64,000 bases of DNA from Olsenella sp. Marseille-P4559 (lineage in GTDB: Bacteria; Actinomycetota; Coriobacteriia; Coriobacteriales; Atopobiaceae). Position numbers and translations under genes: made by a program. The notes under the pieces are model-generated. The model was not told where the DNA came from. It saw only the letters and a list, made by a program, of their open reading frames with translations, and searched no databases. The stretch lies in the NCBI RefSeq assembly GCF_900605015.1, contig NZ_LR027573.1:239418-303417 (forward strand), in the 5' to 3' direction. This document shows positions 35,321 to 44,756 of the stretch, one piece after another (the first letter of the stretch is position 1; every line of letters begins with the position of its first letter).

Positions 35321-37375
35321 TTACCCCTCAATCTCGTAGAGGCGCATATCGTCACGGGCGAGAATGACCTTGAACCCAGGGGTCCCGTCCGTTATCCCCT
35401 CGATGCCGTCCCACTGCTCGGGATCGTAGGACAACAGGCGCCTGCGACCCGCACCCTCGTCGGGGCCCTGGTCCAGCACAAGAACGTAGCGGGCACCTAT
35501 CGATGCGACGGCATCGCGCACATCCTGGCGGGAGGCATACTCGTAGAGGTGATGTCGGATGAGAAGGCTCTCGGCCGTCTCGTTTTTGCTGCCGTCGAAG
35601 AAAGAGATCGCGCGGTAGTAGATGTTGGCGTCCAGGAGCGGATAGAGATAGACGCTGCCGTCTTCCGACTCGTTAATTACGAGTGAGCCCTCGGGGATTG
35701 CGGCAAGGGCCTCCCTCGAGAACTCGAACTCCTCTGCCGTGAGGGGATGGTGAATGAGATCGCTCTGGCCAACAACCGAAACTCCCAGATTCGCAAAGGC
35801 GGTGGAACCCTCGGTCGAGCCGGTTGGCAGGTACGCCGGGAAGCTCACCACAAGCAAGGCAGCGGCCCCCACCGCAAGCGGGACGACAGAGTCCTCTGCG
35901 CGACGCAGCAGGCAGGAGGCCTTCTCGCCCAGCCAGGACAGGCCAAACGCCGCAAGCGGCACGGCGGCAAGACTGAGGTTGGCCGCTATACGATGCGGGT
36001 CTGCATACCAAAAACCACAGGTAAGGCGCTTGATCAAACCTTCGGTAGACACGTCTATCACAAAGCAGATGAGAATGAACGCCCAGGAGACGGCAAGCCA
36101 CCAGTGGTCGCGCGAGCGGTCAATCACGGCGAGCACAGCGCCAAGGATCACCAGGACGGCAAGCGCCCACTGGGCAGGATGTCCGTTCATGCCAAGGGAG
36201 AGGGCGGCAAGCGCGCCGTCACGAACCCCCATGCTGGACTGCCAGTAGTCGAACGTCACGACCGCGCGAAGCATGGGCAGCTTGTAGCAGCCCGCCCAGA
36301 TGAGGCCAACGGCGAAAAACGCGATGACCCCCGCGGCCAGCGGAGCGGGCGCGCGTCGACCAGCCTCGCGCGCGAGCCTAGCCGCCCTCATGGCTGCCCA
36401 CACGACATACGCCGCAAGCAGCGCTGCCATGGTGAAGATGCCATTGGGCTGAGAGAGGCCCTGGGCAACGCAGGCCAGGATAAAGACCACCAGCATGCGC
36501 AGACGCACGCCCCGCTTGCCACCGGGCCACGCGAAGACGACAAACGCACCAACACCGAGCGGCACCAGGGTATTGGTGAGCAGGTTGGGATAGAGCGGCC
36601 CAAACGTGAGGAAGTCCCACGGGAAGCAGGCAAAGCACGGAGCCACAGAGAGCCCGGCCACAACGACAGAGTCCCCACCTGGGAAAGCCTTGCGCAACAG
36701 GAAGAAGGCAGATACCGGGAAGACCACGCCCACAAGCGTTGCGTTGACGGCGTTTACGGCAAGGGTCACCGGTGCGGAGAGGGTCTGGGCGACAAGGGCG
36801 CACAGGTCATGCCAGGCGCTGGGATAAAACCCCGCCTGAGACACGAGAGGCATGGCACCCCCGGGCACGTAGTAGAAGCTCGAGGAGGACGAGAAGTTCC
36901 CCGTGGAGAGATAGGTGCGAATGGCGGCAAGATGGAAGCAGTTATCGAACTCCTGCACAAAGGCCTGGGGATCTCCGAGGTTGCGCACAAAGGTCAGGCA
37001 GCACAAGGCCACACCGACGATGCCATAGACGACAAGGACAGACCATGCGGGCACGCCGTGTCCGCAGACCTGGATGCAGTCCCCGTCAGGCGTGGCGGAG
37101 GCCTTGTCGCCTGCCGTACGGCGACGCCGCGCAGAGGCCATGGCGTAGGCCGCGGCACCAAAGACCAACATGGGGCCAACAAGCGCGAGCAGGGATGCCG
37201 GGATGCCAAGGTATGGCAGAACCATGGCGTTTATCGCTAGAAAGGCTATCCCATAGAGGGGAGCGCAGGCGATAGCGTCCTCGATACGAAGCCCCAGCGC
37301 TCGAAGCGCGAGCGCGCCCGGCAGGTAGATAACCACCAAGGCAAGCAGGCAAGCGAGGAAGAACAAGGGCCACAT
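35321..37375 (-). CDS. DUF6541-like polytopic membrane protein (GT-C-like), paralogue 1
   Basis: 684 residues, about 12 membrane helices in the first ~530 residues, then a soluble C-terminal part. Shared with the divergent neighbour: FYPSAWHDLCALVAQT followed by NAVNATLVGVVFPVSAF, a long luminal DP/YP-rich loop (YADPHRIAANLSLAAVPL), and the C-terminal YVLVLDQGPDEG ... TPGFKVIL. Size and topology resemble lipid-linked sugar transferases or cell-surface polysaccharide enzymes, but no catalytic motif is certain. Starts 192 bases from the paralogue. Confidence 0.8.
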   Translation of the reverse strand: MWPLFFLACLLALVVIYLPGALALRALGLRIEDAIACAPLYGIAFLAINAMVLPYLGIPASLLALVGPMLVFGAAAYAMASARRRRTAGDKASATPDGDCIQVCGHGVPAWSVLVVYGIVGVALCCLTFVRNLGDPQAFVQEFDNCFHLAAIRTYLSTGNFSSSSSFYYVPGGAMPLVSQAGFYPSAWHDLCALVAQTLSAPVTLAVNAVNATLVGVVFPVSAFFLLRKAFPGGDSVVVAGLSVAPCFACFPWDFLTFGPLYPNLLTNTLVPLGVGAFVVFAWPGGKRGVRLRMLVVFILACVAQGLSQPNGIFTMAALLAAYVVWAAMRAARLAREAGRRAPAPLAAGVIAFFAVGLIWAGCYKLPMLRAVVTFDYWQSSMGVRDGALAALSLGMNGHPAQWALAVLVILGAVLAVIDRSRDHWWLAVSWAFILICFVIDVSTEGLIKRLTCGFWYADPHRIAANLSLAAVPLAAFGLSWLGEKASCLLRRAEDSVVPLAVGAAALLVVSFPAYLPTGSTEGSTAFANLGVSVVGQSDLIHHPLTAEEFEFSREALAAIPEGSLVINESEDGSVYLYPLLDANIYYRAISFFDGSKNETAESLLIRHHLYEYASRQDVRDAVASIGARYVLVLDQGPDEGAGRRRLLSYDPEQWDGIEGITDGTPGFKVILARDDMRLYEIEG

Positions 37376-37567
37376 GGGGAGGCCGCTCCCATCTCCTCCA
37401 TGCAGGAGGACGCGACTAGGGGCAAGCGGGATGCCAGCCCAGCAGGTAGTCTACCATGTGGGACATTGTCACGTTTCTCCTGCACCCCTATGGGCTAGGA
37501 TGGAACGGCTGATTACACGCGCGGTGCCCCGCGCGCCCACCCTCGAGCGAAGCGGATACAACCGGCC

Positions 37568-39604
37568 ATGTGGCTCTCATTCTATGTAACGGTCCTCGTG
37601 ACGCTGCTTTACCTGGGCGTTCCGGGATATCTTCTCGGCCGCACGGTGGGGATTCCCCGCATGACGGCACTGCTTGCATCGGCACCTCTCGGCGTGGCCG
37701 TCCTTTGCCTTATGGGGCAGGCGTACTCGATGGCGGGAGTCCCCGCCACGCCCGTCATGATGGTTGGCCTGCCCACTACGGTGCTCCTGGTGGCAGCGCT
37801 TCTCCGCAGGCGCACCCCTCGCGGGACCGCCGATGGGGCCCCAGCCGTGCACCCGGCCCTCGTGGCGCTCTTCCTCGTGGCAGGGCTTGCCGCCAGCTAC
37901 GTCTTTCTCGCCAGCATGCTCCCCTCCCCCAACGTCTTCCACCAGGACTACGACACGGTGCATCACATCAACTCCATCCGTGCGATGATGGACTCGCTCT
38001 CGATGTCACCGCTTGACGGCCGCTCGTACTCGACCGAATCGAACGCGCTTCTCTCCGTGCAATCGACCGGCTACTACCCCTCGGGCTGGCACGTGCTGTG
38101 CGCAACGGTCGCGCTCTCCACCAACGTCAGCGTCACCAGCGCCGTCAACGCCGTGAACCTTGCGTTTATGGCGGTGGTCTATCCCCTCTCCATGTTGCTT
38201 CTGCTCTCGACGCTCTTCCCCGGACGCACGCGCGTGGTGGCCCTCGGCGCCGTAGGCTCGCTCACGCTCACAATCTTTCCCTGGGGCATCTCCAACTGGG
38301 GGCCAGTCTACCCCAACATTGCCTCATTCGCGGTGCTGCCCGCCATCTGCGCCCTCTTCATGCGCACCTTCGACCAGGGAGACAACCGCCGGGCAACGCT
38401 TGCCCACCTTGTCGCGTGGGCCCTCGCTGCAGGCGGCACGGTGCTTCTCCACCCCAACGTGGTCTTCTCGATGGCGGTCTTCTTGGTGCCGTGGATCGTT
38501 GCTCGTGTGTGGGGCTCCAGCCTGCGCGTTCGGTGCGGGTCGCGCGTAAGCGTCGGCCCGCGTGCGCTTGCCGTGGGCTTTGCCCTGCTCTGTGTGGTCA
38601 TCTGGGTGGGAGCCACAAAGATTCCCGCCTTCAAGGGCCTCATTGGCTACCACTGGGACGCCTTTGCCAGGGACGACAACGCCATCACCAACGTCTTGCA
38701 CCTGAGCTACATGCGCGGCATGTGGCCGGCGCCCGATGCCGAGCAGCTCTTCCCTGCGGCGCTTTTGCTCGTGGGCGGGGTCCTGCTCGCCTCTCGCCGA
38801 GAGACGCGCTGGGCTGTGGTGCCCTACGCCATCGCGGCGTACATGACCTACGTTGCGTGCGGCTCAAGCGACGACGCCTTTCGCTCCATCCTCATTGGGT
38901 ACTGGTACTCCGACCCGTACCGCATTGGGTCGTTGGCCACGATCTTCTCGGTGCCGCTGATTGCTTTTGGGCTGGACGCGGTCACCGAGGGCGCGTGCCG
39001 CCTTGTGCGCCTGACGCCCGCACAAAACTGGCGCGGGCTCTCTGTGGCAGCGGCGCTCGTTGTGGCAGCGGTGTATGTGCCGCTCGCGCTCTTCTATCCC
39101 GGCAAGGCCCAGAACGGCTTTAACTACGACAATAACAGCCCCTGGGCCACCTACCAGAACTACGTCTGGCGTGCCTACTCGCACGAAGCGCCGCTCACCT
39201 ACCAGGAGGCCAACTTCATGGAGGAGGCCCACCGCCTGGTTGGCAACGACCTTGTCATCAACCAGCCCTTCGACGGCAGCGTCTTTGGCTACGGCGTCAC
39301 GGGCATGCGCTGCTACTACCGGTTCTTCTCTGGCTACGGAGGCAGCGACGAGACCTGGCAGAGCCGCGTCATTCGCCAGCGGCTCTACAACATTGCCAAC
39401 GACTCCCAGGTGCAGGAGGCCGTTGAGTCCATTGGCGCGCGCTATGTTCTCGTAATGAGCACCGACGAGCGCAACAACACCTTCGTGAAGGACACCTACG
39501 ACGCAACCAAGTGGCGCGGCATCAACTACATCACCGATGACACACCTGGCTTCGAGCTCGTTCTTGAGGAGAACGGCTACAAGCTCTATCGCATCACCGG
39601 GTGA
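37568..39604 (+). CDS. DUF6541-like polytopic membrane protein (GT-C-like), paralogue 2
   Basis: 678 residues; same architecture as the divergent gene: YYPSGWHVLCATVAL then NAVNLAFMAVVYPLSM, FPWGISNWGPVYPNIASF, YSDPYRIGSLATIFSVPLIA, and a C-terminal soluble region ending YKLYRITG. The two proteins align along their whole length, so this is an inverted duplication. The stop codon TGA is the first triplet of hairpin H2. Confidence 0.8.
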   Translation: MWLSFYVTVLVTLLYLGVPGYLLGRTVGIPRMTALLASAPLGVAVLCLMGQAYSMAGVPATPVMMVGLPTTVLLVAALLRRRTPRGTADGAPAVHPALVALFLVAGLAASYVFLASMLPSPNVFHQDYDTVHHINSIRAMMDSLSMSPLDGRSYSTESNALLSVQSTGYYPSGWHVLCATVALSTNVSVTSAVNAVNLAFMAVVYPLSMLLLLSTLFPGRTRVVALGAVGSLTLTIFPWGISNWGPVYPNIASFAVLPAICALFMRTFDQGDNRRATLAHLVAWALAAGGTVLLHPNVVFSMAVFLVPWIVARVWGSSLRVRCGSRVSVGPRALAVGFALLCVVIWVGATKIPAFKGLIGYHWDAFARDDNAITNVLHLSYMRGMWPAPDAEQLFPAALLLVGGVLLASRRETRWAVVPYAIAAYMTYVACGSSDDAFRSILIGYWYSDPYRIGSLATIFSVPLIAFGLDAVTEGACRLVRLTPAQNWRGLSVAAALVVAAVYVPLALFYPGKAQNGFNYDNNSPWATYQNYVWRAYSHEAPLTYQEANFMEEAHRLVGNDLVINQPFDGSVFGYGVTGMRCYYRFFSGYGGSDETWQSRVIRQRLYNIANDSQVQEAVESIGARYVLVMSTDERNNTFVKDTYDATKWRGINYITDDTPGFELVLEENGYKLYRITG

Positions 39605-39630
39605 GACAAAGGGACAGTCCCCTTGTCTCA
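39602..39630. terminator. Palindromic hairpin repeat H2 (bidirectional terminator)
   Basis: TGAGACAAAGGGAC and GTCCCCTTGTCTCA nearly meet. The palindrome lies exactly between two convergent genes and supplies the TGA stop of each: 39602-39604 for the membrane protein, and the complement of 39628-39630 for ribokinase. Confidence 0.75.
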
Positions 39631-40536
39631 CAACAACTTCTGGACCTCGGCGAGAGAGGGAATCGAGCGCTGAGCGCCCTCGCGCGTGGTTGCCAGGGCA
39701 CCTGCGGCAGAGGCCCAGCGCATGGCATCGACGATGTCGAGGCCCTGCGAGAGCTGCGCCGCCAGCACGCCCAGGTACGTGTCTCCCGCAGCCGTCGTAT
39801 CTGCAGCGTTGAGCTCGAAGGAGCCCATGCGGTACACGTCGTCGGCAATGCGCGCGACGGACCCCTTTGCCCCCAGCGTGATGACCGTGGTTGCCACGCC
39901 TCGTGCCGAGAAGGCCATGAGCGCGCGCATGCAGCCCCTCTCGGTATCTGGCGAGATGTCCGTGAGCGCCTTGCACTCGGTCTCGTTCACGCAGAGAAGG
40001 TCGATGGCCTGGTACACGTCTGAGGGAAGCATCGCCACGGGGGCGGCGTTCAAGATGGTGTAGAGGCCAGACTCACGGGCATAGGCAATGGCATCCACCG
40101 TAGTGTCCAGGTCGCACTCGAGCTGCGCCAAGAAGATGTCGCCTGGCTTTGCAATGTCGTCGATGGCCGAGCAGACCACGTCTGCCGGGGTTGCGGCGTT
40201 GGCTCCGGGGTCGACCACGATGCGGTTGTCCCCCTCGGCGCGAAGGATCGTCGCCGTGCCCGTGGGAACGTTCTTGAGCGCGCGGACGCGCTCGCAGAGC
40301 ACCCCGGCCTCGACGAGCGACTGCACGACGCGGGTACCAAAGACGTCTTTGCCCACGGCGCCCACCATGTGCGTGACGACGCCCATGCGCGCCGAGGCCA
40401 CGGCCTGGTTTGCGCCCTTGCCACCGGGGCTTGCGAGAAAACCGTGGCCGATGATGGTCTCGCCTGCGCCGGGGACGCGCGGGCAGCCAACCGAGAGGTC
40501 CATGTTGAGCGACCCAAAGACGATGACCTTCGACAT
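39628..40536 (-). CDS. rbsK: Ribokinase (PfkB family)
   Basis: 302 residues. GSLNMDLSV at the start, the sugar-binding glycine loop SPGGKGANQAVA (~37-48), and the anion-hole/catalytic motif DTTAAGDTYLG (~243-253, Asp as base; family consensus DTxGAGD, so one Gly is Ala here). Phosphorylates ribose, or another furanose, at O5. No transport genes next to it. Confidence 0.88.
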   Translation of the reverse strand: MSKVIVFGSLNMDLSVGCPRVPGAGETIIGHGFLASPGGKGANQAVASARMGVVTHMVGAVGKDVFGTRVVQSLVEAGVLCERVRALKNVPTGTATILRAEGDNRIVVDPGANAATPADVVCSAIDDIAKPGDIFLAQLECDLDTTVDAIAYARESGLYTILNAAPVAMLPSDVYQAIDLLCVNETECKALTDISPDTERGCMRALMAFSARGVATTVITLGAKGSVARIADDVYRMGSFELNAADTTAAGDTYLGVLAAQLSQGLDIVDAMRWASAAGALATTREGAQRSIPSLAEVQKLL

Positions 40537-40587
40537 GCGCCCTCCATCCTGAGCGCCACGCGACCGTCCACGGCCACGGCTGGCGCA

Positions 40588-41370
40588 CTAGCTCTCCCGA
40601 ACCTCTCCTGCCATGAGTCGATGGTACATGACCTGGTTGGCAGCGAGCTCCTCGGTATCGTCGAGCGGCTCAAGCTCCGCCGTGCCGTACTTGCGCTCCA
40701 TCGCGCGGGCAATGAGGTAGTCCGCGACGCCAGGGTTCTTGGGCAGAAGCGGGCCATGGACGTAGGTGCCCACCACGTTCTTGTAGAGCACGCCCTCGTA
40801 GCCCGTCACGCCATCGTTGCCATGGCCATAGACCACGCACCCCAGCGGGGCTATGCCCTCGCCCAGGTGGGTGCGGCCGGCGTGGTTCTCGTAGCCCACG
40901 ATGGGTTGCGGGGAAACGCTGCTCTCCACCACGATGTTGCCAATGAGGCGCGGGTCGCCGTGGTCGGTGTAGAGGTCTACGAGCGAGAGGCCCTCGACGC
41001 GCTCGTCGGCCATGAGGTAGCTCGAGCCCAGCAGCTGGTAGCCGCCGCAGACGGCTGCAAGCACGCCGCCGTCCTCGACAAAGGCCCTGATCTCTGCCTG
41101 CTCGGCCAGGAGCTTGTCGCACACGATGCGCTGCTCGCGGTCTGACCCACCGCCGATGAAGGCGATGTCCACATCCGAGAAGGACGGCGTATCGTCTACA
41201 TGGACCTCCATCACGTCCGGCGCGAGGCCGCGCCACTCCATGCGGCGGCGCAGGCACAGGATGTTGCCAGAGTCACCGTAGAGGTTCAGGAGCTCCGGGT
41301 AGAGGTGGGCGATGCGCAGCGTGCGGCCGCCCTTGGCGCCACCGCGACTCTCGACAGCCTGGCTAGTCAC
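40588..41370 (-). CDS. gatD: Lipid II isoglutaminyl synthase, glutaminase subunit GatD
   Basis: About 260 residues from GTG 41370, overlapping the murT stop (GTGACTAG). CobB/CobQ-like class I amidotransferase: catalytic Cys108 in LAAVCGGYQLLG and His205 in GTYVHGPLLPKNP. Supplies ammonia from glutamine to MurT so that D-Glu in the lipid II stem peptide becomes D-isoglutamine. Overlap with murT indicates stoichiometric coupling. Confidence 0.9.
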   Translation of the reverse strand: MTSQAVESRGGAKGGRTLRIAHLYPELLNLYGDSGNILCLRRRMEWRGLAPDVMEVHVDDTPSFSDVDIAFIGGGSDREQRIVCDKLLAEQAEIRAFVEDGGVLAAVCGGYQLLGSSYLMADERVEGLSLVDLYTDHGDPRLIGNIVVESSVSPQPIVGYENHAGRTHLGEGIAPLGCVVYGHGNDGVTGYEGVLYKNVVGTYVHGPLLPKNPGVADYLIARAMERKYGTAELEPLDDTEELAANQVMYHRLMAGEVRES

Positions 41371-42712
41371 GGCGCTCACCCATCCCCTCGAGCTCGGCCT
41401 TGGCCGGCCACAGCGCAGAGTAGTTGCACAGCACGTAGAGGGGCCTCTCGACGGGTACCGAGCCAAGACGCCCCAGCACCTCGGAGACCGTGGCCGCCAC
41501 AGGCGCCTTGATGCCCGCGTACTTCATGCGCACCTGCACGTCGTTGGCGCGGTGGCCGCCCGCAAAGGCGAGGAGGTCCTTCTCGCCAAGAAGCCGCTCA
41601 AAGTCCACGTCCCAGATCCAGGAGATGTCCTTGCCGTCGTTGAAGTCGTCGTTGATCACAAAGAAGACGGCCTTGGGGCGGGCGTCGGCCTGGAGCAGCG
41701 AGATGTTCTGGTTGAAGCCCGTGGGGTTCTTTGCCAGGTTGAGCACGACCTCGCGGCCTCCCACCATGAAGTGCTGGAGGCGGCCGTTCTCAGGATGGTA
41801 GCCGTCGAGCGCGGCTTGGAACGAGGCGGCATCGACGCCCGCAAGGTGCGCCGCCGCCGCAGCCGCAAGCAGGTTGTAGACCATGTACACGCCGCCAAAG
41901 CCCGCCGAGACGTGAGCCGCGCCACCCTCGGGAAACGCCACGTCAAAGGCCACGCCATGGGCGTCCACGTGCACGCCTGTGGCAACAAAGTCCAGCTTGG
42001 GACGGGAGAAGTCGCCGTTGGGGCACCTAAAGGCGCCGAGTTGGGCATAGGCACGATAGTCGTAGGTGAGCTCGGCTCCGCAGACCTGGCAGAAGCGCGC
42101 CTCGGGCACGCGGTCGGGCGGAAGGCGAAGGTCCTCTCCCATCCCAAAGGTCAGTACCTTGGTGCCAGCCCTCTGGGCGCATAGCGCCACTCCCACGGAG
42201 AGCGGGTCGTCCCCGCACACCACAAGCGTCGTGTTGGGCGAGACCGCGAGCGCGGCGACGATGGTGTCCTGTACGTGGTCTATCTCGCCCGCACGGTCGA
42301 GCTGGTCGCGAAAGAGGTTGAGCAGCACCAGGTAGCGAGGACGCAGCTGGGGCAGGATGTGGACGGTCGAGAGCTCGTCGGCCTCCATCACCGCCCAGTC
42401 CGCGCCGGAGCCGGGAAGCATTGCGGCGGCAACGCCAGCCGCCATGTTAGCACCCGCACGGTTGCACAGCACGCTCTTGCCCGAGCGCTCGATGGCGTTG
42501 GCCAGCACGTTGTTGGTGGTGGTCTTGCCGTTTGTGCCGCAGACCACGATAGAGCCCTCGGAGAGCTTGGACGCGAGGTGCGCTATGGCATTGGGGTCGA
42601 GCGCAAGGGTGACCCTACCCGGCATCTGCGATGCATTGCGGTGGAGCACACGACGCAGGCCCCAGGACGCAAGCCGTCCCAGGCCGACGGCGCAGGCATT
42701 GCGAACTCCCAT
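41363..42712 (-). CDS. murT: Lipid II isoglutaminyl synthase, Mur-ligase subunit MurT
   Basis: 449 residues. ATP-binding loop VVCGTNGKTTTNN with Lys63; central Mur ligase domain with an inserted Cys ribbon (CQVCGAELTY ... FRCPNG, ~205-230) characteristic of MurT; C-terminal DUF1727 domain. With GatD amidates peptidoglycan precursors at the membrane. Starts 4 bases after the Asp23-type gene ends, forming an envelope operon. Confidence 0.93.
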   Translation of the reverse strand: MGVRNACAVGLGRLASWGLRRVLHRNASQMPGRVTLALDPNAIAHLASKLSEGSIVVCGTNGKTTTNNVLANAIERSGKSVLCNRAGANMAAGVAAAMLPGSGADWAVMEADELSTVHILPQLRPRYLVLLNLFRDQLDRAGEIDHVQDTIVAALAVSPNTTLVVCGDDPLSVGVALCAQRAGTKVLTFGMGEDLRLPPDRVPEARFCQVCGAELTYDYRAYAQLGAFRCPNGDFSRPKLDFVATGVHVDAHGVAFDVAFPEGGAAHVSAGFGGVYMVYNLLAAAAAAHLAGVDAASFQAALDGYHPENGRLQHFMVGGREVVLNLAKNPTGFNQNISLLQADARPKAVFFVINDDFNDGKDISWIWDVDFERLLGEKDLLAFAGGHRANDVQVRMKYAGIKAPVAATVSEVLGRLGSVPVERPLYVLCNYSALWPAKAELEGMGERRD

Positions 42713-42715
42713 GCG

Positions 42716-43282
42716 CTATGCCTTCCCGCCACGTGCAGTGGCTGCGTCAGCGTCGTCGGTGCCGGCCACGGGCGCGGATTCTTCTGCACCCCTCTCGGCC
42801 TCCACGCTGCGCTTGTACTCCTCGGGCGTGAGCACGTCCTCGATACGCAGGTTGACGCCCGCGACTTCCAGGCCGGTCATGCCCGTGACCTGCTTCACGA
42901 CGGCCTTCTTGACGTCCTCAAAGACCTGCGGCGCATAGGCGCCGTACTCGATGAGCACCGAGACGTTCACCTTGACGGCGCTCTCGGGCGTGACCTCAAC
43001 CGACACGCCCTTCGTGGTATCAGAGGCACCAAATGCGTCCTGCACGCGGTTGAGCCAGCTGCCCTTCATGCCCACTACGCCGGGGACGTCGCGCATGGCA
43101 ATGGCGACGATCTTCTCGATTACGCCATTGGAGAACGTGAGGGAGTCCTCGGAATCGGAGTCGTCTGCGATGTCGATGTCCTGAACCTGGACGGGCTCGC
43201 TCGGGGCCGTGGATGCCGTGGTGGCAACGATGCCCGTCTCTGCCGGAGCCTCGGCCTGCTGTACGCTATTCTCGGTGTCCAT
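42716..43282 (-). CDS. Asp23/Gls24-family envelope stress protein
   Basis: 188 residues. An acidic N-terminal extension (~55 residues) precedes the Asp23 core (FSNGVIEKIVAIAMRDVPGV, then VNVSVLIEYGAYAPQVFEDV). Family members form membrane-associated filaments attached by AmaP. Located downstream of amaP and DUF2273 as in Firmicutes. Confidence 0.9.
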   Translation of the reverse strand: MDTENSVQQAEAPAETGIVATTASTAPSEPVQVQDIDIADDSDSEDSLTFSNGVIEKIVAIAMRDVPGVVGMKGSWLNRVQDAFGASDTTKGVSVEVTPESAVKVNVSVLIEYGAYAPQVFEDVKKAVVKQVTGMTGLEVAGVNLRIEDVLTPEEYKRSVEAERGAEESAPVAGTDDADAATARGGKA

Positions 43283-43353
43283 GCTCGCTCCTTTTACGTG
43301 GACTGATGACTGCGATGTTACGGCATAGTGGGCATGATGCGTGAGCCGCGTGC

Positions 43354-43746
43354 CTAGTGAATCTCGTGATCCCTAAAGAGCTTGCTTATGGCGCGCCAGA
43401 TCTTGGGGTCACCGTCTGCCTTCTGGCCTATGGCCACGCCGACAAGCACGAGAAGCACGAGCAGCAGCGCGCGCCAAAATCCGATGGCCGCCATCACGAT
43501 TGCGACGATCAGACCGCAGACGCCGCCCAGGAAGGCGTTCTCGTGGCCGGGGAAGGTGCGACTCACCCATGCGGAGACCTTGTCGACGCCGCTCTGCGAG
43601 CCTTCGGGGGTCGTCTTCCCGGGTGTGGCGTCGGTACGGGGAGTCTCCGTGGACGCCTTCGTGGCATCGTGCTCGTCGGCGCGCTGCGCCTGTGGGGCCT
43701 CTGCCTCGACCTTGGCCCGCGGTGCCTTGTTGAACTCGTCGCTCAT
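43354..43746 (-). CDS. DUF2273 small membrane protein
   Basis: 130 residues; a charged N-terminal half of ~60 residues, then a hairpin of two membrane helices (FLGGVCGLIVAIVMAAIGFW and LLVLLVLVGVAIGQ) as in DUF2273 proteins of the Asp23-AmaP locus. Ends with a short amphipathic tail. Begins three bases after amaP. Confidence 0.85.
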   Translation of the reverse strand: MSDEFNKAPRAKVEAEAPQAQRADEHDATKASTETPRTDATPGKTTPEGSQSGVDKVSAWVSRTFPGHENAFLGGVCGLIVAIVMAAIGFWRALLLVLLVLVGVAIGQKADGDPKIWRAISKLFRDHEIH

Positions 43747-43748
43747 GG

Positions 43749-44498
43749 CTAGGCCTCCCCATCCCGGTTGTCTGCGGGCTTATCGTCTGCTGAGGCGGAC
43801 GACCCCTCATGTCCCGGGCTCATGGGTACCGTAATGGTGCCATAGGATGCCGTCTGGGATGCTGCCACAGGGGCCTCCGGCGCGGGGGCCTCGACCTCGG
43901 GCCCTGGTGCGAGATGGTCCTCAGCAGCAGGTGCTGCCTGCGAGGGTGTGGGCACGCTCACGTTGCCCGCAACGGGGGTGTCAGTGGGTTCCCTGGGCTC
44001 CACGAACTCGAGGCTCACGTCCTCGAGCTTGTCGCCACACACGGCCGCGAGACCACGGACCAGCTCGTCGTGGAGCTCGGTGCCCTTCTGGACCACGTCC
44101 ACGCTCTCATGCGGCAGGACACGCACATGCACGCGGATGTGCCCGCTCTTCTTGGCGTTCACGTAGACGCGGTCTGCCGAGCAGGCACCGTCTACCTCGA
44201 CCACATGCCTGGCCTGGGACGCAATGGCATCACGCGAGACCGAGATGGTGCCGCCGTCGACGGTGGTCACCTCGACGGTGCGTACTCGCCGCGCAAAGAC
44301 CGAGCGGAAGAGCAGGATGAGAAGACCCACCACCGTAATGAGAAGCAGCACCTCAACCGCAGTGTAGTACTCCGGAAGCACGAAGAGCGCCGATGCCTGG
44401 GCCGTCCAGGGCCCCAGCCATGTGAACGCGAACGCCGCCAGGGTCAAAAGCCCTGCCAGCGAGAAGACGAACATGCAGAAGCGCTTGAACCCATCCAT
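43749..44498 (-). CDS. amaP: Alkaline shock membrane anchor protein AmaP
   Basis: About 249 residues from ATG 44498, preceded by GGGGAG. Two N-terminal membrane helices (MFVFSLAGLLTLAAFAF and AVEVLLLITVVGLLILLF), then an alternating alpha/beta cytoplasmic domain (VVQKGTELHDELVRGL), then a Pro/Ala-rich tail of ~70 residues. It anchors Asp23 to the membrane. The same frame is open without a stop back to 45203 through the pentapeptide gene; this internal start is chosen on ribosome site and family length. Confidence 0.85.
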   Translation of the reverse strand: MDGFKRFCMFVFSLAGLLTLAAFAFTWLGPWTAQASALFVLPEYYTAVEVLLLITVVGLLILLFRSVFARRVRTVEVTTVDGGTISVSRDAIASQARHVVEVDGACSADRVYVNAKKSGHIRVHVRVLPHESVDVVQKGTELHDELVRGLAAVCGDKLEDVSLEFVEPREPTDTPVAGNVSVPTPSQAAPAAEDHLAPGPEVEAPAPEAPVAASQTASYGTITVPMSPGHEGSSASADDKPADNRDGEA

Positions 44499-44661
44499 GC
44501 GCAACTCCCCTGTCGACCGCCGTCCCGACGGGTTTTCCGTCGGCCTGACAAAGAAGAGGATACCCCTTTGCCGAGACGCTAATGAGGGGGCGCGGCGCCC
44601 TGATCGCGCGCCGTTCTCGCCAGCCTCCCTCGCGCCGTTCTCGCCAGCCTCCCTTCTATCC

Positions 44662-44729
44662 GTCACACATTCGTACACGAATGTGTGACGAGCCGCAGGT
44701 CGCAACAGATTCGTCGACGATTGTGTTGC
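44662..44729. repeat. Two strong palindromes between the pentapeptide gene and amaP
   Basis: A perfect 13-base-arm palindrome centred on GTAC (44662-44689; arms GTCACACATTCGT) is followed by a second, near-perfect one (44702-44729; arms GCAACAGATTCGTC and GACGATTGTGTTGC), and a further half copy GCAACACAATCGTC at 44734. They look like tandem terminators or operators for amaP. Confidence 0.55.
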
Positions 44730-44756
44730 AGGCAGCAACACAATCGTCACCGCGCG

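Noticed and set aside
35747..37240. A 497-codon plus-strand frame opposite the DUF6541-like gene
   Set aside because: Antisense shadow; composition typical of reversed membrane-protein codons.
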